In this document: positions 34,588 to 47,310 of the stretch, piece after piece
How positions within the stretch are numbered: position 1 is the stretch's first letter
How the letters are laid out: each line of letters starts with the position of its first letter
NCBI GenBank assembly: GCA_003550325.1
Contig: QKWP01000043.1
Location: forward strand, 154,919 to 218,918
Reading direction: 5' to 3'
Length of the DNA stretch: 64,000 nt
Origin: Gigaspora rosea
Taxonomy: Eukaryota > Glomeromycota > Glomeromycetes > Diversisporales > Gigasporaceae
The notes under the pieces: model-generated
What the model saw: only the letters and a program-made list of their open reading frames with translations
What the model was told of the DNA's origin: nothing
Databases searched by the model: none
Position numbers and translations under genes: made by a program

Positions 34588-35746
34588 ATGAGTGTTGCTA
34601 TGAAAACAAAAATTTAAATATAAAATTTTTACATTAGAGAATACGTTTTTTTTTTTAATTGAATAATCAAAATAACAAAGGTAATTAGTAAAAAAAAACT
34701 AATTAATCAGCACCATCCAAATTATTAATAAATATTATCACGTAATGCAACATGATTTATTTATGTGATCATTTACTAGTTCAATACATAAAAATTCAGT
34801 AACGTAATAGCAATAGCCTTAAAATCTTAAAATAAATCTAATAAATCTTAAAATTATTGTGCCAACTAGTGATGCGAATGGCTAGAGCCGAGCCGTGAGC
34901 TGAACAGCTAAGCTGGGCCGATCATCGGCTCGGCTATGGGTCTACTAATAAGGCATTGGCTCCAAAAATTGCTTGGTTGAAGCCGATCATCAACTCGGCT
35001 ATGGGTCTACTAATAAAGTATTGGCTCCTATTAGCCAATAATAGATATTCTAGTATCGTGAATTAAATTATGTTCAACTTTATCGTGCTTTTTTTTTTAT
35101 TTCGTTGATATTTTTATTGATATTTTTAAAGATTATCCTTTATTGTTACATGCTTCAGGTTTTTTTTTTTATTCATTATATTCGAATCGATCTTTATCTT
35201 TACTTTGTTCAACATCTAAGAAAATTGGTTGTATTAAGAAAAAGTAGATACCGAAGTATTTCAAGCTTATTTTTTACCAAATTTGCAGCTCAGCTTCAGA
35301 TCGGCTTATAAATGGTGATCGGCTTATAAATGGCTCGGCTTGAGGGTAATTGGCTTATAAACGGCTCAGCTCTGGATATAGAGCCGAAGGATCAGCTCAG
35401 CTTAGTAAATGTTAGCTGTGAGCCGAGCCGAGCCGAGCCGTTCGCATCACTAGTGCCAACATATCGATCTTGTGAATTAACTTTCAGGAAACAACTGAGC
35501 TTATTTGAATTCCGTATCAAGGTCGACTAATTAAAATTTATGATGGAAAAAATTTTCGATTAAATAAATTATATTAATATAGTTATAACACTGATTTCGC
35601 AAAAATTAAGAATAATTTAAAAGAAAACAAACATTACGACTAAACGATTAATTTTATTCGAGATAAAAACTGTAAAATTATTATTAATCTGATTTTAAAC
35701 TATAATAATATGTTATTATTCAAGATATGAATTGAAAATAAAACTT
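34588..35746. repeat. intergenic block E (right part) with a hAT insertion
   Basis: No gene. The element at 34867-35452 interrupts it. The frames at 35105-35311 and 35330-35530 fall wholly or mostly inside that element and are low complexity. Confidence 0.6.
34867..35452. mobile_element. non-autonomous hAT element (TAGTGATGCGAA termini)
   Basis: Begins TAGTGATGCGAATGGCT and ends with the near-complement TTCGCATCACTA. Exact 8-bp duplication GTGCCAAC (34859-34866, 35453-35460). The paralogous sites at about 19710 and 41260 read GTGCCAACATATCGG with no insert. Arms are rich in GGCTCGGCT repeats. A unit of about 75 bp (GCCGATCAT...GCTCGGCTATGGGTCTACTA) is duplicated at 34918-35045. Termini resemble the 77-91-bp TAGNGATGCAAA MITEs, suggesting one transposase mobilised both. 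Confidence 0.88.
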
Positions 35747-37184
35747 TTAGGACTTTTTACTAATAGGAATATTTCATATACATCCACTGAAAAATGTGAA
35801 TAAAATCCAGCATCATAAATGTATAATTTGTTTTTCATATAATTCTTGCCTATGATAACTTGTCCTATCTTAATTAAAACCATTTGATATAACTAAATTA
35901 TATCCTCCACCAAATAATTGGCCATATCTTGAATGCAAATGCTGGTCATATTACACGACTTAAAATAGAATTTTTAATGGCACCATTTTTCAATGAAAAA
36001 TAACTCTATCATTATAATTTCTATTACTAAGTTTAATAAGATTAACTTGTTTATCCGAACCGATAGGATTATAATCATCAAGAATTTCATCAGTACCTTT
36101 AACCTTCATAACTACAACAGGTTGCGTTTACTTATCACATCAATTTGAAAATGTTCTTTTCAAACCACTCTAGTTCCACGAAGAAGTAATTTAAATTCAT
36201 ACGGATTATTTGTTAAGGAATATGTATTTTTTTTTATCAATCCATGAAGCAATTCCTCGGCATGTGCTTCATTGATAACTGTTGAAAATGGTTCTTATTT
36301 CTAGTTGGTAATGTTGGTGCTAAAATTTTACGTGATGAGGGTATCGTTGATGATGCCGATTTGACGACATAAACTTTATTGCTATATCATTCCAAAGAAC
36401 TTTTTTTAGGATTTGTTGCATTATCGATAATATCATTATCAGATATATAAAATGTCTTTAAAGCTAAAAAAATTCTCGAGGTATAGGTCAGGGTTTTGAA
36501 CAGTCCCCTATTCAATAACATAGTTCCATTACTTATTTCACTTGTAAATCATCTGGCAAATGAGTGAGACTAACTCATTTTCTTGAATAGTGATAAATTC
36601 TTCTGAATCAAAAATCATATCAGGGTACATAATTGCATCATTTTTGTAATTCTTGAAGTTTGTTATTCTGGTAGCTTTTTTGATAAATGCTAGTAAAATT
36701 TAAGAGAAGTTAATGAGCCTCCGTTTCAATTAAATATTGGTTTTACTAATTCATCGAAAAAAAATTCGCGAGCAATGAGCATAAGCTCAAAAATAAGTGA
36801 TGCATTATGGTTTCATGTAAGAATGTTTCTCAATTGATATACCTTTGCATAAAATTAATTTATATTTTAGATTGCTTTTTTTTTTTTTTTTTGCAACATG
36901 ATATAAATCAGAATATAAAATAACTAACTTGTTAATAATTTCAAATTATGCATAGAAATATTTTTTAAATCAAGTGTTTTAATGTTATTCTTGTCTTTAC
37001 TAATATTTGCCAATTCATTACGAAAGTATAAAGATCTGTATCTTAAAATTGTTGAATGCAAATGGAATTTTTTAGTACTGTATATGGTGATTGATCAACT
37101 TTAATGACTAAATTAAAATCTTCTTTGTCATCAAGAAGTTCAAGATAATTATCTGAAAGTTTTTCAAGTAATTTTACTGTCTTC
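35747..37184 (-). pseudogene. BTB-BACK-TLDc pseudogene, copy 8 (degenerate subfamily)
   Basis: Homologous throughout, but the start codon position reads AAG instead of ATG (near 37180). The BACK segment has deletions (around 36450-36490 and 36628), and frameshifts occur throughout. No frame longer than 60 codons survives. The intron has a long T run (36873-36892) as in copies 2, 4 and 12. Confidence 0.85.
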
Positions 37185-38559
37185 TTAAATCAGTATAAAT
37201 TCAAAATATGTATCGTTTGATTAACGTCAATCTAAATAATGCCCAGAATTTTCCTGAATTCGTCTACATTGCATGTTTGGCGATGTCATTGAGGCACGGG
37301 AAGCCCGTTTTTAAAATATCGTTGGACAAAGCACTTTAGAGCCATGCTTATGGCAAGTGCCCTTAAGGGTATTCTCAAGCAGCACACCCGATGTGATTAG
37401 CTAGTGATTGAGACAGTATTTAACTATAATAATTAGACCATTGTTGTTGACCTAGTATGGTGATAGTATAATTGAATTATCTTTCTCAATGTGATTAATT
37501 TATGATTGTGTTGATTATCAAGTATTACAAAATATTGATTGTGATTGCAATAGATACTTGTGAAACATCTTTATTATTATCGCCTTTAATCATAGTGATT
37601 ATTATTTTTACATATTGAATAAAAAAAAAATTGAAAACGATGAGTCAACAAAAGGAAAAATCAATCTACAAAAATTCCAAATTCTGGTTCTTTTTCAGCA
37701 TTTACTCGAGCCAACAAAATACAAAAACGAGCCTTTCTTTTTTATTATGACGTAGATTTTTATCATAACTGTTAATTAATAGGTAATAATTCATTGAAGT
37801 TGGGTAACGATAATGATGTACTTGAGCAATTATTTCTTCTAATCAATCAATGAAGATTTTCGACCAATAAGTGAAACTTTATGAAAAAAAGTACGGCTAG
37901 GCCTCCCACACTTGTTGAATAGAATGATAAATATCCTTGATCAGTTCAACATCTTTAATAAAATTAAAAAAAATTTCTTAAACTTTCTTGTTGTGGTTTA
38001 TTCATTGAAATAACCAATTTTTTTACTATTAAATTTAGTCACTGTCTTAAATGTGAATTTGAAAATAATGGAGTTGTTTACAATCAACTAATTTGCATAA
38101 ATTTCTGCATATATTTTATACCGAAATTTTTTTTCAAAATGACACATATTACATATTATGCTGTCACAACTTAAAAAAAAAGGAAATAATTATTTTTATA
38201 AATACTTTTTGAATCTAGACCTGCGCAACAGATGGCATTAAATAAACGCGATTTTGAAAAAAAATATCATTTACTGTATTTAACTTTCCCTCTATATTGC
38301 ATATCATTTGATCTGTCTAATGTAATTTATGCAACATTATTTTTATCATCGCATGACAATTTATTCACGCTAATCAATTGGATAAAACATTTAAGTATCA
38401 AGGTACTGTATTTGAAATAAGTCAAACAAAGTTTGCAATTATTTACAGTCATTTATTTTAATTTGCATTGAATATGTGAAATAATCATTTATAAACTGGG
38501 ATATTTTGAAATCATTACGGCGTGTTTGTGAATTTGACTAAAATTTAAACCCCACTTGA
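37185..38559. repeat. intergenic block I
   Basis: No gene. Starts with the altered upstream flank (GAGGCACGGG near 37291). Joined to block D at about 38555 without block C, so C was deleted or never present in this unit. Confidence 0.6.
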
Positions 38560-39259
38560 TTTTCTAATTATTAAATTAGGAGGTAAAATTTCATATTCTG
38601 GTTAGAGATGCAAAAACAGCTCATCGGCTCTATTTATTATACTAAATATACATGCCGATCGAGCTGTTTTGCATCACTAATTCTGTTCAATGCTTAAAAA
38701 GCCCCGTAACTTTATAGCTTTAAAAATCATAATACAGTAATTCTTGTGAACTGCCTTTCGGGAAATTGAGGGGTTGCAGAATTAAAGTGCATGATTCGGA
38801 TTTTGATAGAAATAGATGCCTTATTTACTTTCAAATAAGCGACGTTTTAAGTTTATTTCATTTTCCGTAATTCGAAATTATAATTTTGATGAGGGTCTCC
38901 AAAACTCCCATTTCATTTTCTGATTTCAAAATTTTAAAACACAAATAAGATTTTTAATACCTCCACTTATTTCTGAAAATACGTTAACTCCTCATTATTT
39001 GAATTTCATTCCAAGATTGATTAATTAAAATTTATGTTTGAAAATAACATTTTAGTTAAATATATTAGGTCTGAGCATTTATAATACAAATTTCGCAAAA
39101 ATAATATAAATTAATAGAAGACAGTCACCACAACCAAATGTAATAATTTTAAAATAGCAAAATTATTATTAGTTTTAAGATAACAATGTTAACAGAGTCG
39201 ATTATTACTCACAATATTGATAAAGCAATTTATCCAGTGAATTAATTAGCATAAAACTC
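38560..39259. repeat. intergenic block D (short form)
   Basis: No gene. Lacks the left half found at 15838-16620; carries a 77-bp version of the hAT MITE (38603-38679). Confidence 0.6.
38603..38679. mobile_element. hAT MITE (TAGNGATGCAAAA), block D copy 2
   Basis: Left duplication ATTCTGGT intact (38595-38602), right with one deletion (ATTCTGT). The interior lacks the GATTAATCGGTTTT segment of the other copies. Confidence 0.8.
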
Positions 39260-40796
39260 TTAGGTTTTTTTAATAATCTGGAGTATTTCATATTCTTCCA
39301 CTGAAAAATATGAATATCTATCACTTGCAAATGTAGATGCAGTTCTAATTTGTTTTCCATACGATTTTTGTTTATGCCAACAGTTTCTATTTTGACTAAA
39401 ATCATTCGACATGGCTAAATCAAAGCCAAGACCAAATACTGGGCCATAACAATCATTAAAACAAAAAATTGCTTGTACTGGTCGTATTACACGACTTAAA
39501 ATAGAATTTTGAATGGTACCATTTTTCAATGAAAAAATAAAGCTATCATTGCAATTTCTAAAATTATTAATAACTGATTTATCCCAACCGACAGGATTAT
39601 AACCACCAATAATTTCATCAGTACCTTTAACCTTCATAACTACAACAAGATGTGTTTGCTTGTCACATAAATTCCAAAATGAATCTTTGGTAAAACCATC
39701 TCTAGTTCCACGAAGAAGTAATTTAAATTCATATGGATTATTTGTTAAGGAATATGTATTTTCTTTTTTATCAACCCATGAAGCAATTTCTGCTGCATGC
39801 GCTTCATTGATAACTGTTGAAAATGGATCGGTATTTCTAACAGGTAATGTTGGTGTTAAAATTTTACGAGGTGGGAGAATTATTGATGATACTTGTCTAT
39901 TTGGTGACATAAACTTTCTTGTTATATCATCCCAAAGATCATTTTCTAAGATCTGTTTATATGGTTGTACACTATCGATAACTTCATCACTAGACATCTG
40001 AAAATAACGAATATGGGGTAAACAATTTTGTAAAGTAGTCTTTAATGCCAGAAAATTCTCATGGGTCCAGGTTTAAGAGTCGGATGGTAGGCCAGGATTT
40101 TGAGCAATACCCCATTTAATAACATTATTCCAAATTTTTATTTCTTCCATTTGTAAATCATCTCGACTAATAAGTGAGACTAATGCATTTTCTTGAATCG
40201 TTATAAGGTCTTCAGAATCAAAAATCTTTTCAGGATATTTTACCATAATATCATTGCACCATTTTTGTAATCCTTGAAGTTTGTTATTCTCGAAACTTTT
40301 TTGATAAATACGAGTAAAATTTAAGCGAAGCCAATGAGCTTCCTTTTCAATTAAATGAGTTTCAAGGTACTTTGCTAATTCATCAAAAAAAAATTCGCAA
40401 GCAATGAGCATAAGCTCAAAAATAAATGATGCATTATGGTTTTCAATTAAGAATATTCCTCCATAGATATATCTTTGTATAAAATTAATTTAGATTTTAG
40501 ATTTCTTTTTGTAACATGATATAAATGCAAAATAAAATAACTTACTTGATAATAATTTCAAATTGTTGTATAGAAACATTTTTTAAATCAATTGTTTTAA
40601 TGTTATTCTTGTCTTTACTAATATTTGCCAATTCATTACGAAAATATAAAGATCTGTATCTTAAAATTGCTGAATGTGCTTGGAATATTTTAGTGTTTGG
40701 TGATTCACCAACTTTAATGATTATGTTAAAATCTTCTTTGTCATCAAGAAGTCCAAGATAATTATCAGAAAGTTTTTCAAGGAATTTTACTGTCAT
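39260..40796 (-). pseudogene. BTB-BACK-TLDc gene, copy 9: full length with one nonsense codon
   Basis: Exon 1 is 40796-40546 and exon 2 is 40472-39260, with a 73-bp GTAAGT intron. The frame is collinear with the intact copies over 487 codons, except that Lys-217 in the SDSKNW motif is TAA (40075-40073). Both halves stay open and well conserved: BTB-BACK before it, and the rest of BACK plus complete TLDc after it (for example LLLRGTRDGF and GGYNPVGWD). The linker is the long form (PVRNTDPFSTVINEAH). The upstream box is intact at 40870-40888. Either a very young pseudogene, a truncated 216-residue BTB-BACK protein, or a sequencing/assembly error. Confidence 0.85.
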
Positions 40797-40869
40797 CTTA
40801 AATGAGTGTAAAATCTTAACATCATCTAAATAGCGCCCAAATTTATTGAATTGGCCGACATTGCATGTA

Positions 40870-40888
40870 ACGTTTGACGGTGTAACGT
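40870..40888 (-). promoter_or_regulatory. conserved upstream box, copy 9
   Basis: Exact ACGTTTGACGGTGTAACGT, 74-92 bp upstream of the ATG. Confidence 0.5.
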
Positions 40889-41540
40889 AGAAGCTATGCA
40901 TTAGGAATATCCACGAACCTTATTTACCGTTTCGAAATGTGAATCTTAAAATAATTCATGTTACATTTAACTTTCCAGAAATTACATCCGTTTCGAGATC
41001 AAATTTCGAGGATAACATAACTTATAATCCTTAGGACTAAACCGGTGAGATCTCTGAAAATAATTTGTTCCAGAATATATGGGTAGAAATAAAAAAAACA
41101 AACCAATTCATCAGCATCATCCAAATTATTAATAAATATCGTCACGTAAATTTATTTTGTGTGATCGTTTTCTAGTTCAATACATAAAAGTCCCGTAACT
41201 TAATAGCAATAACCTTAAAAATCTTAAAATAAATCTTAAAATAAATCTTAAGATTATTGTGCCAACATATCGGTCTTGTGAACTACCTTTCAGGAAACAA
41301 CTGAGCTTATTTGAAATCCGTATCAAGGTCGACTAATTAAAATTTATGATGGAAAAAAAATTTCGATTAAATAGATTATATTAGTATTTCGCAAAAATTA
41401 AGAATAATTTAAAAGAAAACAAACATTACGACTAAACGATTAATTTTATTCGAGATAAAAACGCAAAATTATTATTAATCTGATTTTAAACTATAATAAT
41501 ATATATATTAATATTCAAAATATAAATTGGAATAAAACTT
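40889..41540. repeat. intergenic block E (short form, no insertions)
   Basis: No gene. Serves as empty-site reference for the MITE at 19412 (site near 41127) and the hAT element at 34867 (site near 41260). Confidence 0.6.
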
Positions 41541-42660
41541 TTAGGACTTTTTACTAATCAGGAATATTTCATATACATCCACTGAAAAATGTGATCCCAT
41601 AAACTCGAGAATGGTTCTTTGGTAAAACCATCTCTAGTTCTTCGCAGAATTAATATGGATTGTTATATTTGTTAAGGAATATGATTTTGTTTTTTATCAA
41701 CCCATGAAGCAATTTCTTCGGCATGTACTTCAGTGATAACTGTCAAAAATGGGTCTTATTTCTAGTTGGCAATGTTGATACTTGTCAATTTGGCGACATA
41801 AACCTTGTTGTTATATCGTTCCAAAGATTTTTTTTAAGGATTTATTGCATTAACGATAATATCATTACCAGATATATGAAATAGCGGATATGAGATAAAC
41901 AATTTTGTAAAGTGGTCTTTAAAGCTAGTAAAATTCTCGTGGTACAAGTTTTTAGGATCGGATGGTAGATCAGGGTTTTGAGCAATCCCCTATTCAATAA
42001 TATAATATAATTCCAAATTTTTACTTTTTTAACTTGTAAATCATCTGGCAAATGAGTGAGACTAACTCATTTCCTTGAATAGTGATAAATTTTTCTAAAA
42101 TCCAAAATCGTATCAGGTACTTTACTACAAACATAATTGCATCATTTTTGTAATTCTTGAAGTTTGTTATTTCTGGAGCTTTTTTGATAAATGCTAGTAA
42201 AATTTAAGAGAAGTCAATGAGCTTCCATTTCAATTAAATATTGTTTCAAGGTACTTTGCTAATTCATCGGAAAAAAATTCGCAAGCAATGAACATAAGCT
42301 CAAAATGCATTATGGTTTCCATGTAAGAATATTTCTCTATAGATATACCTTTGCATAAAATTAACTTATATTTTAGATTTCTTTTTGTAACATAATATAA
42401 ATCGGAATATAAAATAATTAACTTGTAATAATTTCGAATTGTTATATAGGAATATTTTTTAAATCAAGTGTTTTAATGTTATTCTTGTCTTTACTAATAT
42501 TTGCCAATTCATAAAGATCTGTATCTAAAATTGCTGAATGTACTTGGAATATTTTAGTATATGGTGATTGATCAGCTTTAATAACTAAATTAAAATCTTC
42601 TTTGTCATCAAGAAGTTCAAGATAATTATTTGAAAGTTTTTCAAGGAATTTTACTGTCAT
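41541..42660 (-). pseudogene. BTB-BACK-TLDc pseudogene, copy 10 (degenerate, internally deleted)
   Basis: Retains an ATG (42660-42658) and the terminal codon region, but most of the TLDc C-terminal half is deleted: homology jumps at about 41597 from the last residues to the linker region. Many frameshifts; the longest frame is 79 codons covering the BTB start (42442-42681). Member of the degenerate subfamily. Confidence 0.85.
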
Positions 42661-44430
42661 CTTAAATGTGTGTAAAATCATCCTTTGATTAACGTCAATC
42701 TAAATAATGCCCAGAATTTCCTGAATTGCATGTTTGATGATGTCATTGAGGCACGGGACGCCATTTTTTAAAATATCGTTGAACAAACACTTTAGAGCCA
42801 TGCTTATATAAATGCCCTTAAGGTATTCTCAAGCAGCACACTCGATGTGATTAGCTAGTGACTGAGACTGTTTTTAACTATTATAATTAGATCATTGTTG
42901 TGGTGATAGTATAATTGAATTATCTTTCTAAATGTGATTAATTTATGATTGTGTTGATTTCTCAAGTATTACAAAATATTGATTGTGATTGCAATCGATA
43001 CTTGAGAAACATCTTTATTATTATTGCCTTTTAGTGATTATTACTTTTATATATCGAATAAAAAAAAAAAATGAAAACGATGAGTCAACGAAAGGAAAAA
43101 TCAATCTACAAAAATTCCAATATTCGGGTTCTTTTTCAGCATTTACTCGAACCAACAAAATACAAAAACAGCCTTTTTTTAGTTTGCCGTAGATTTTTAT
43201 CATAGCTGCAAAGTAATAAGGTAATAGTTCGTTGACGTTGGCTTAAGCAATTAATTCTTCTAATCAATCAATGAAGATTTTCGACCAATAAGTGAACCTT
43301 TATGAAAAAAGGACGTCTAGTTTTCCAACTTGTATTGAATAGAATAATTAATACCTTTGATCAATTAAACGATCTTTCATAAAATTAATAAATCTTTCTT
43401 AAACTTTCTTGTTGTCGTTTATTCATTGAAATAATCCATTTTTTTACTATTAAATTTAGTCACTGTCTCAAATGTGAATTTGAAAATAATGGAGTTATTT
43501 ACAATCGACTAATTTGCATTTCAAAATGACACATATTACATATTATGCTGTCTCAACTTAAAAAAAAGGAATTATAATTATTTTTATAAATACTTATTGA
43601 ATCTAGACATGCGCAACAGATGACATTAAATAAACTCGATTTTGAAAAAAATATCATTTACTGTATTTAACTTTCCCTCTATATTGCATATCATTTGATC
43701 TGTCTAATGTAATTTATGCAGCATTATTTTTATCATCGCACGACAATTTATTCACGCTAATTAATTGGATAAAACATTTAAGTATCAAGGTATTTGAAAT
43801 AAGTCAAACAAGATCGCAATTATTTACAGTCATTTATTTTAATTTGCATTGAATATGTGAAATAATCATTTATAAACTGGGATATTTTGAAATCATTACG
43901 GCGTGTTTGTGAATTTGACTAAGATTTAAACGCCTTCCCGATCTATAATAAACAATGCGTTTATCCATTTTCCCATTATCACAACCCATTTTTACAATCC
44001 AGATAACTTTTATTGTTAAGAAATGCAAAATTAATAATTTGTGACGACCGGAGACTAGTAATATTGACGGTTTTTTATATCAATTTTGTGATAACAAGGA
44101 ATTTAAAAGTTCATTTATGGTTTCAAGATATACCACCGAAAAGTAATTACTTCTTCATAAGACTTCTATTTAATTGTAAATCCATGTGATAATTTGAATT
44201 TTCTTTATCGATTACATCTTTAATATTTTAAATATTTTTAAAATAATTTTAGACAAAAATCATTCATATATACTTTATTTGTTAAGTTATTTCTATTATA
44301 CTGTAAATATATCACAGAATAATAAAATATAAAGCATAAAATCAAATAATTTATTATGTAAGGTTTCTAATCATTAAATCAGTACATCTTTAACCGTTGC
44401 ACGTGGCAATTAAAAAAGGTAAATTCAATG
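42661..44430. repeat. intergenic block I
   Basis: No gene. Almost collinear with 11233-12840, including the GAGGCACGGGACGCC flank and the same junction into block C, so these two units were copied as a whole. Confidence 0.6.
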
Positions 44431-45829
44431 TAAAAATAAACTTAATTCGTGAAATTAAAAATTTGGGTTAGAGCCTTAACGTTAGAATCTATAGGGTTAG
44501 AGTGATGCTTACTATATGTAAAATTTCATTCCCGTCATTTTTAATTAGTGCACCAAGACAGGTTTATACACTCGTTTTCTTGTATTTTTTCTTTTTACGT
44601 TTTTTTTTGTTTTTCTTCGCTTTGCTCACATGTCGGGCTGATCCGGGATAATCCCATTTTACGTTCTCCGATTGGCTAATTTCCCTTTTTGGATTTGTAT
44701 CACTCGCGCAAATAAGTTAAAATTCGTGTCAGAGCCTGTTTAGCATTAGGGTGTGGGTTAAGATTAGGATCAACGTAGGTAAAATTGCCTTCCCGACATT
44801 TTTTTATTAATGGTCCAAGATAGGTTTAGAATCCGTTTTTATGTTGTGTTTTTTTTGTTTTTTGACTTCATCGGGCTGATCCGTGTAAACTAAATTTCGC
44901 GACTCCGTTTGTTTATTTACACGAAAATGTCACGTGGCACATGGCTTTGGTTCCGGCTTTGTTTAAATTATCCTGGGTAGACCCTTTTTGGTTCATTGAT
45001 TAGTGCAGCATAATTACGTAATTTTTCCTAATTTATCAAAATCATGTGATAATGTAAAACAATAGATGTATCAAAAAATATATATAAGGAGCTCTTTTTG
45101 CCTTACTCAACACTACACTTTTCACCCACACACATTTTACACCTTTATACTTGCTGATATGCTGTTGCTAAAAGATAAGTAACGATCTCCCGTTAATTTA
45201 TTAACACACCGCTTCTGAGCGTTCCTGGATCCATGCGGTAGTAAGCACAGCCGGAACACGTGATTCGTCTGGGGGAGACTGTTTGAAGACCGTTGGGATG
45301 GTTTTCAGGGTATAGTCTCTCACTACCAAGTGCTGACAGTAGGCGTCTTGTTGAGGCACCCAAGGGTCTCTTCGATTACTTACAAATTCTAAACTTTTAT
45401 TAGGTCAAAATTCGATTCCGTTCAGAGTTTGGTTCGGCTTTATTTCTTTTATAAGTTAAACTTAATTTTCACTTATAAAAAAAAATAAACCATCCAAACT
45501 CGTCGGTTTATTCGGTGCTAACTAAAGAAATTTAATCTTTTAAAATTATAGATAGAATTTGTATTATGTTGTATTGTTATATTTTGTATTATTTATTTTA
45601 TAATTTTATCATCGCTATTTCGTATAAATAAACTTAATATTATACTTTGTATATAAAAAAATTATTCAAGTATATTGCAATGATTAAAAAAAAAAAAAAT
45701 TGGTCAAGAAAATTTAAGTTTATTAGTTGATTTTTTAAAGAATTTACCTTTACGGGACGTAGTAAATTATAACCAATTTTTGAAAAACTAACCAACACGG
45801 GGCAACTGTGAATTTCTAAAGCTGAAACA
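44431..45829. repeat. intergenic block C, copy 3
   Basis: Contains both direct modules and the conserved core, without the 13282-14654 element. Junction with block D at about 45830. Confidence 0.6.
45060..45375 (+). other. GC-richer conserved core of block C, copy 3
   Basis: TATATATAAGG box at about 45079-45089 followed by the pyrimidine-rich stretch. The remaining 250 bp is almost identical to 26060-26335 and 15110-15375. Confidence 0.45.
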
Positions 45830-45928
45830 CTGAATTTAATTATATCTATTTAAAAAGCATACAATCAATTGCCCTACAATCATTTATTCGGTAGGCTTGC
45901 TTTTTTGTGCAAAATTTTATGCATTATA

Positions 45929-45999
45929 TGGGGTGGAGTCAATAGAAATGGGACAAATTTATTAGATAGATTTGTCCCATTTCTATTGACTTCACCCCA
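45929..45999. mobile_element. 71-bp fold-back element with TA duplication
   Basis: TGGGGTGGAGTCAATAGAAA... is followed by its near-perfect complement and flanked by TA. The homologous block at about 16020 reads GCATTATATTTAAT without the insert. The outer bases share GTCAATAGAAAT with the 258-bp element at 28051. A TA target suggests Tc1/mariner-type mobilisation. Confidence 0.8.
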
Positions 46000-46630
46000 T
46001 ATTTAATATTTGTTTTTTTTTTTTTTTGATGAAGGAAAAATAATATAATGCAATGAATTTGAACCATGTTTTATAAAATCTTGAATTCGTTCGTACTTTA
46101 CTCTTATTATTACATATCAGTCAACCGGGCTAGTTACATTTCGGATACTTTGAAGTCATCATTAATAGGTATCGTATAAGCGAGAAATGACGTTTGTAGG
46201 CATATTTCGAAACTCGATTCTTCAAAATTAGCTTACATAGCCTTGAATATGCGTTCTTGATCGTACCGAATAACGCGCAAACTAATATATATAACTTGTA
46301 ATTTATCGTTGCGACCAATGATATCAGTCAATCCTTCATAAGTGTATCCGTACAATTGCACTTTTCCTCTATATCATTTGATCATAATATAATTATATTT
46401 ACCGTCACATAATTTCCTTAATTCGCGCTAATCCAGTGGAAAAAAAAACAAGTCATACAAGTTTATTATTTTATTTACAGTAGTTTGCATTAGCTACGTG
46501 AGAAAATCAAATTTAGAAATAAGAAAACCATTAATTTATCAGCACCACCTAGATTATAAATAAATATCATCACGTAAACAACTTGATTTTCTAATTATTA
46601 AAATTAGGAGGTGAAATTTCATATTCTGAT

Positions 46631-46720
46631 TAAAGATGCAAAAACAGCTCATCGGCTCTATTGATTAATCGGTTTTTATTATACTAAATACAAAACCGAT
46701 CGAGCTGTTTTGCATCATTA
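46631..46720. mobile_element. hAT MITE (TAGNGATGCAAAA), block D copy 3
   Basis: Ends TAAAGATGCAAAAACAGCTC and GAGCTGTTTTGCATCATTA. Duplications ATTCTGAT (left, one change) and ATTCTGGT (46721-46728). Confidence 0.8.
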
Positions 46721-47310
46721 ATTCTGGTTCAATGCTTAAAAAGCCCCGTGACTTGATAGCTTTAAAAATCATAATACAGTAATTCTTGTGAGCTGCCTTT
46801 CAGGAAATTGAGGGGTCGCAGAATTAAGGTGCATGATTCGGATTTGATAGAAATAGATACCTTATTTATTTTCAAATAAGCGACGTTTTAAGTTTATTTC
46901 ATTTTCCGTAATTCGAATTAATAATTTTGATTTCGCGAAATGAGGGTCTCCAACCACTCCCATTTCATTTTCTGATTTCAAAATTTTAAAACACAATAAG
47001 ATTTTTAATATCTCCACTTATTTCTGAAATACGTTAACTCCACATTATTTGAATTTCATACCAAGATCGATTAATTAAAATTTATGATTGAAAATAACAA
47101 TTCAGTTAAATATATTAGGTCTGCGCATTTATAATACAAATTTCGCAAAAAATAATATAAATTAAAAGAAGACAGACATCACAACTAAATGTAATAATTT
47201 TAAAATAGCAAATTTATTATTAGTCTTTAAGATAACAATGTTAACAGAGTCGATTATTACTTACAATATTGATAAAACAATTTATTCAGTGAATTAATTA
47301 GCATAAACTC

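Larger units (their letters stand above)
45830..47310. repeat. intergenic block D, copy 3
   Basis: No gene. Carries the 71-bp fold-back at 45929 and the hAT MITE at 46631. The 62-codon minus frame at 46130-46318 is not conserved in the homologous blocks at 16170 and 56870. Confidence 0.6.
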
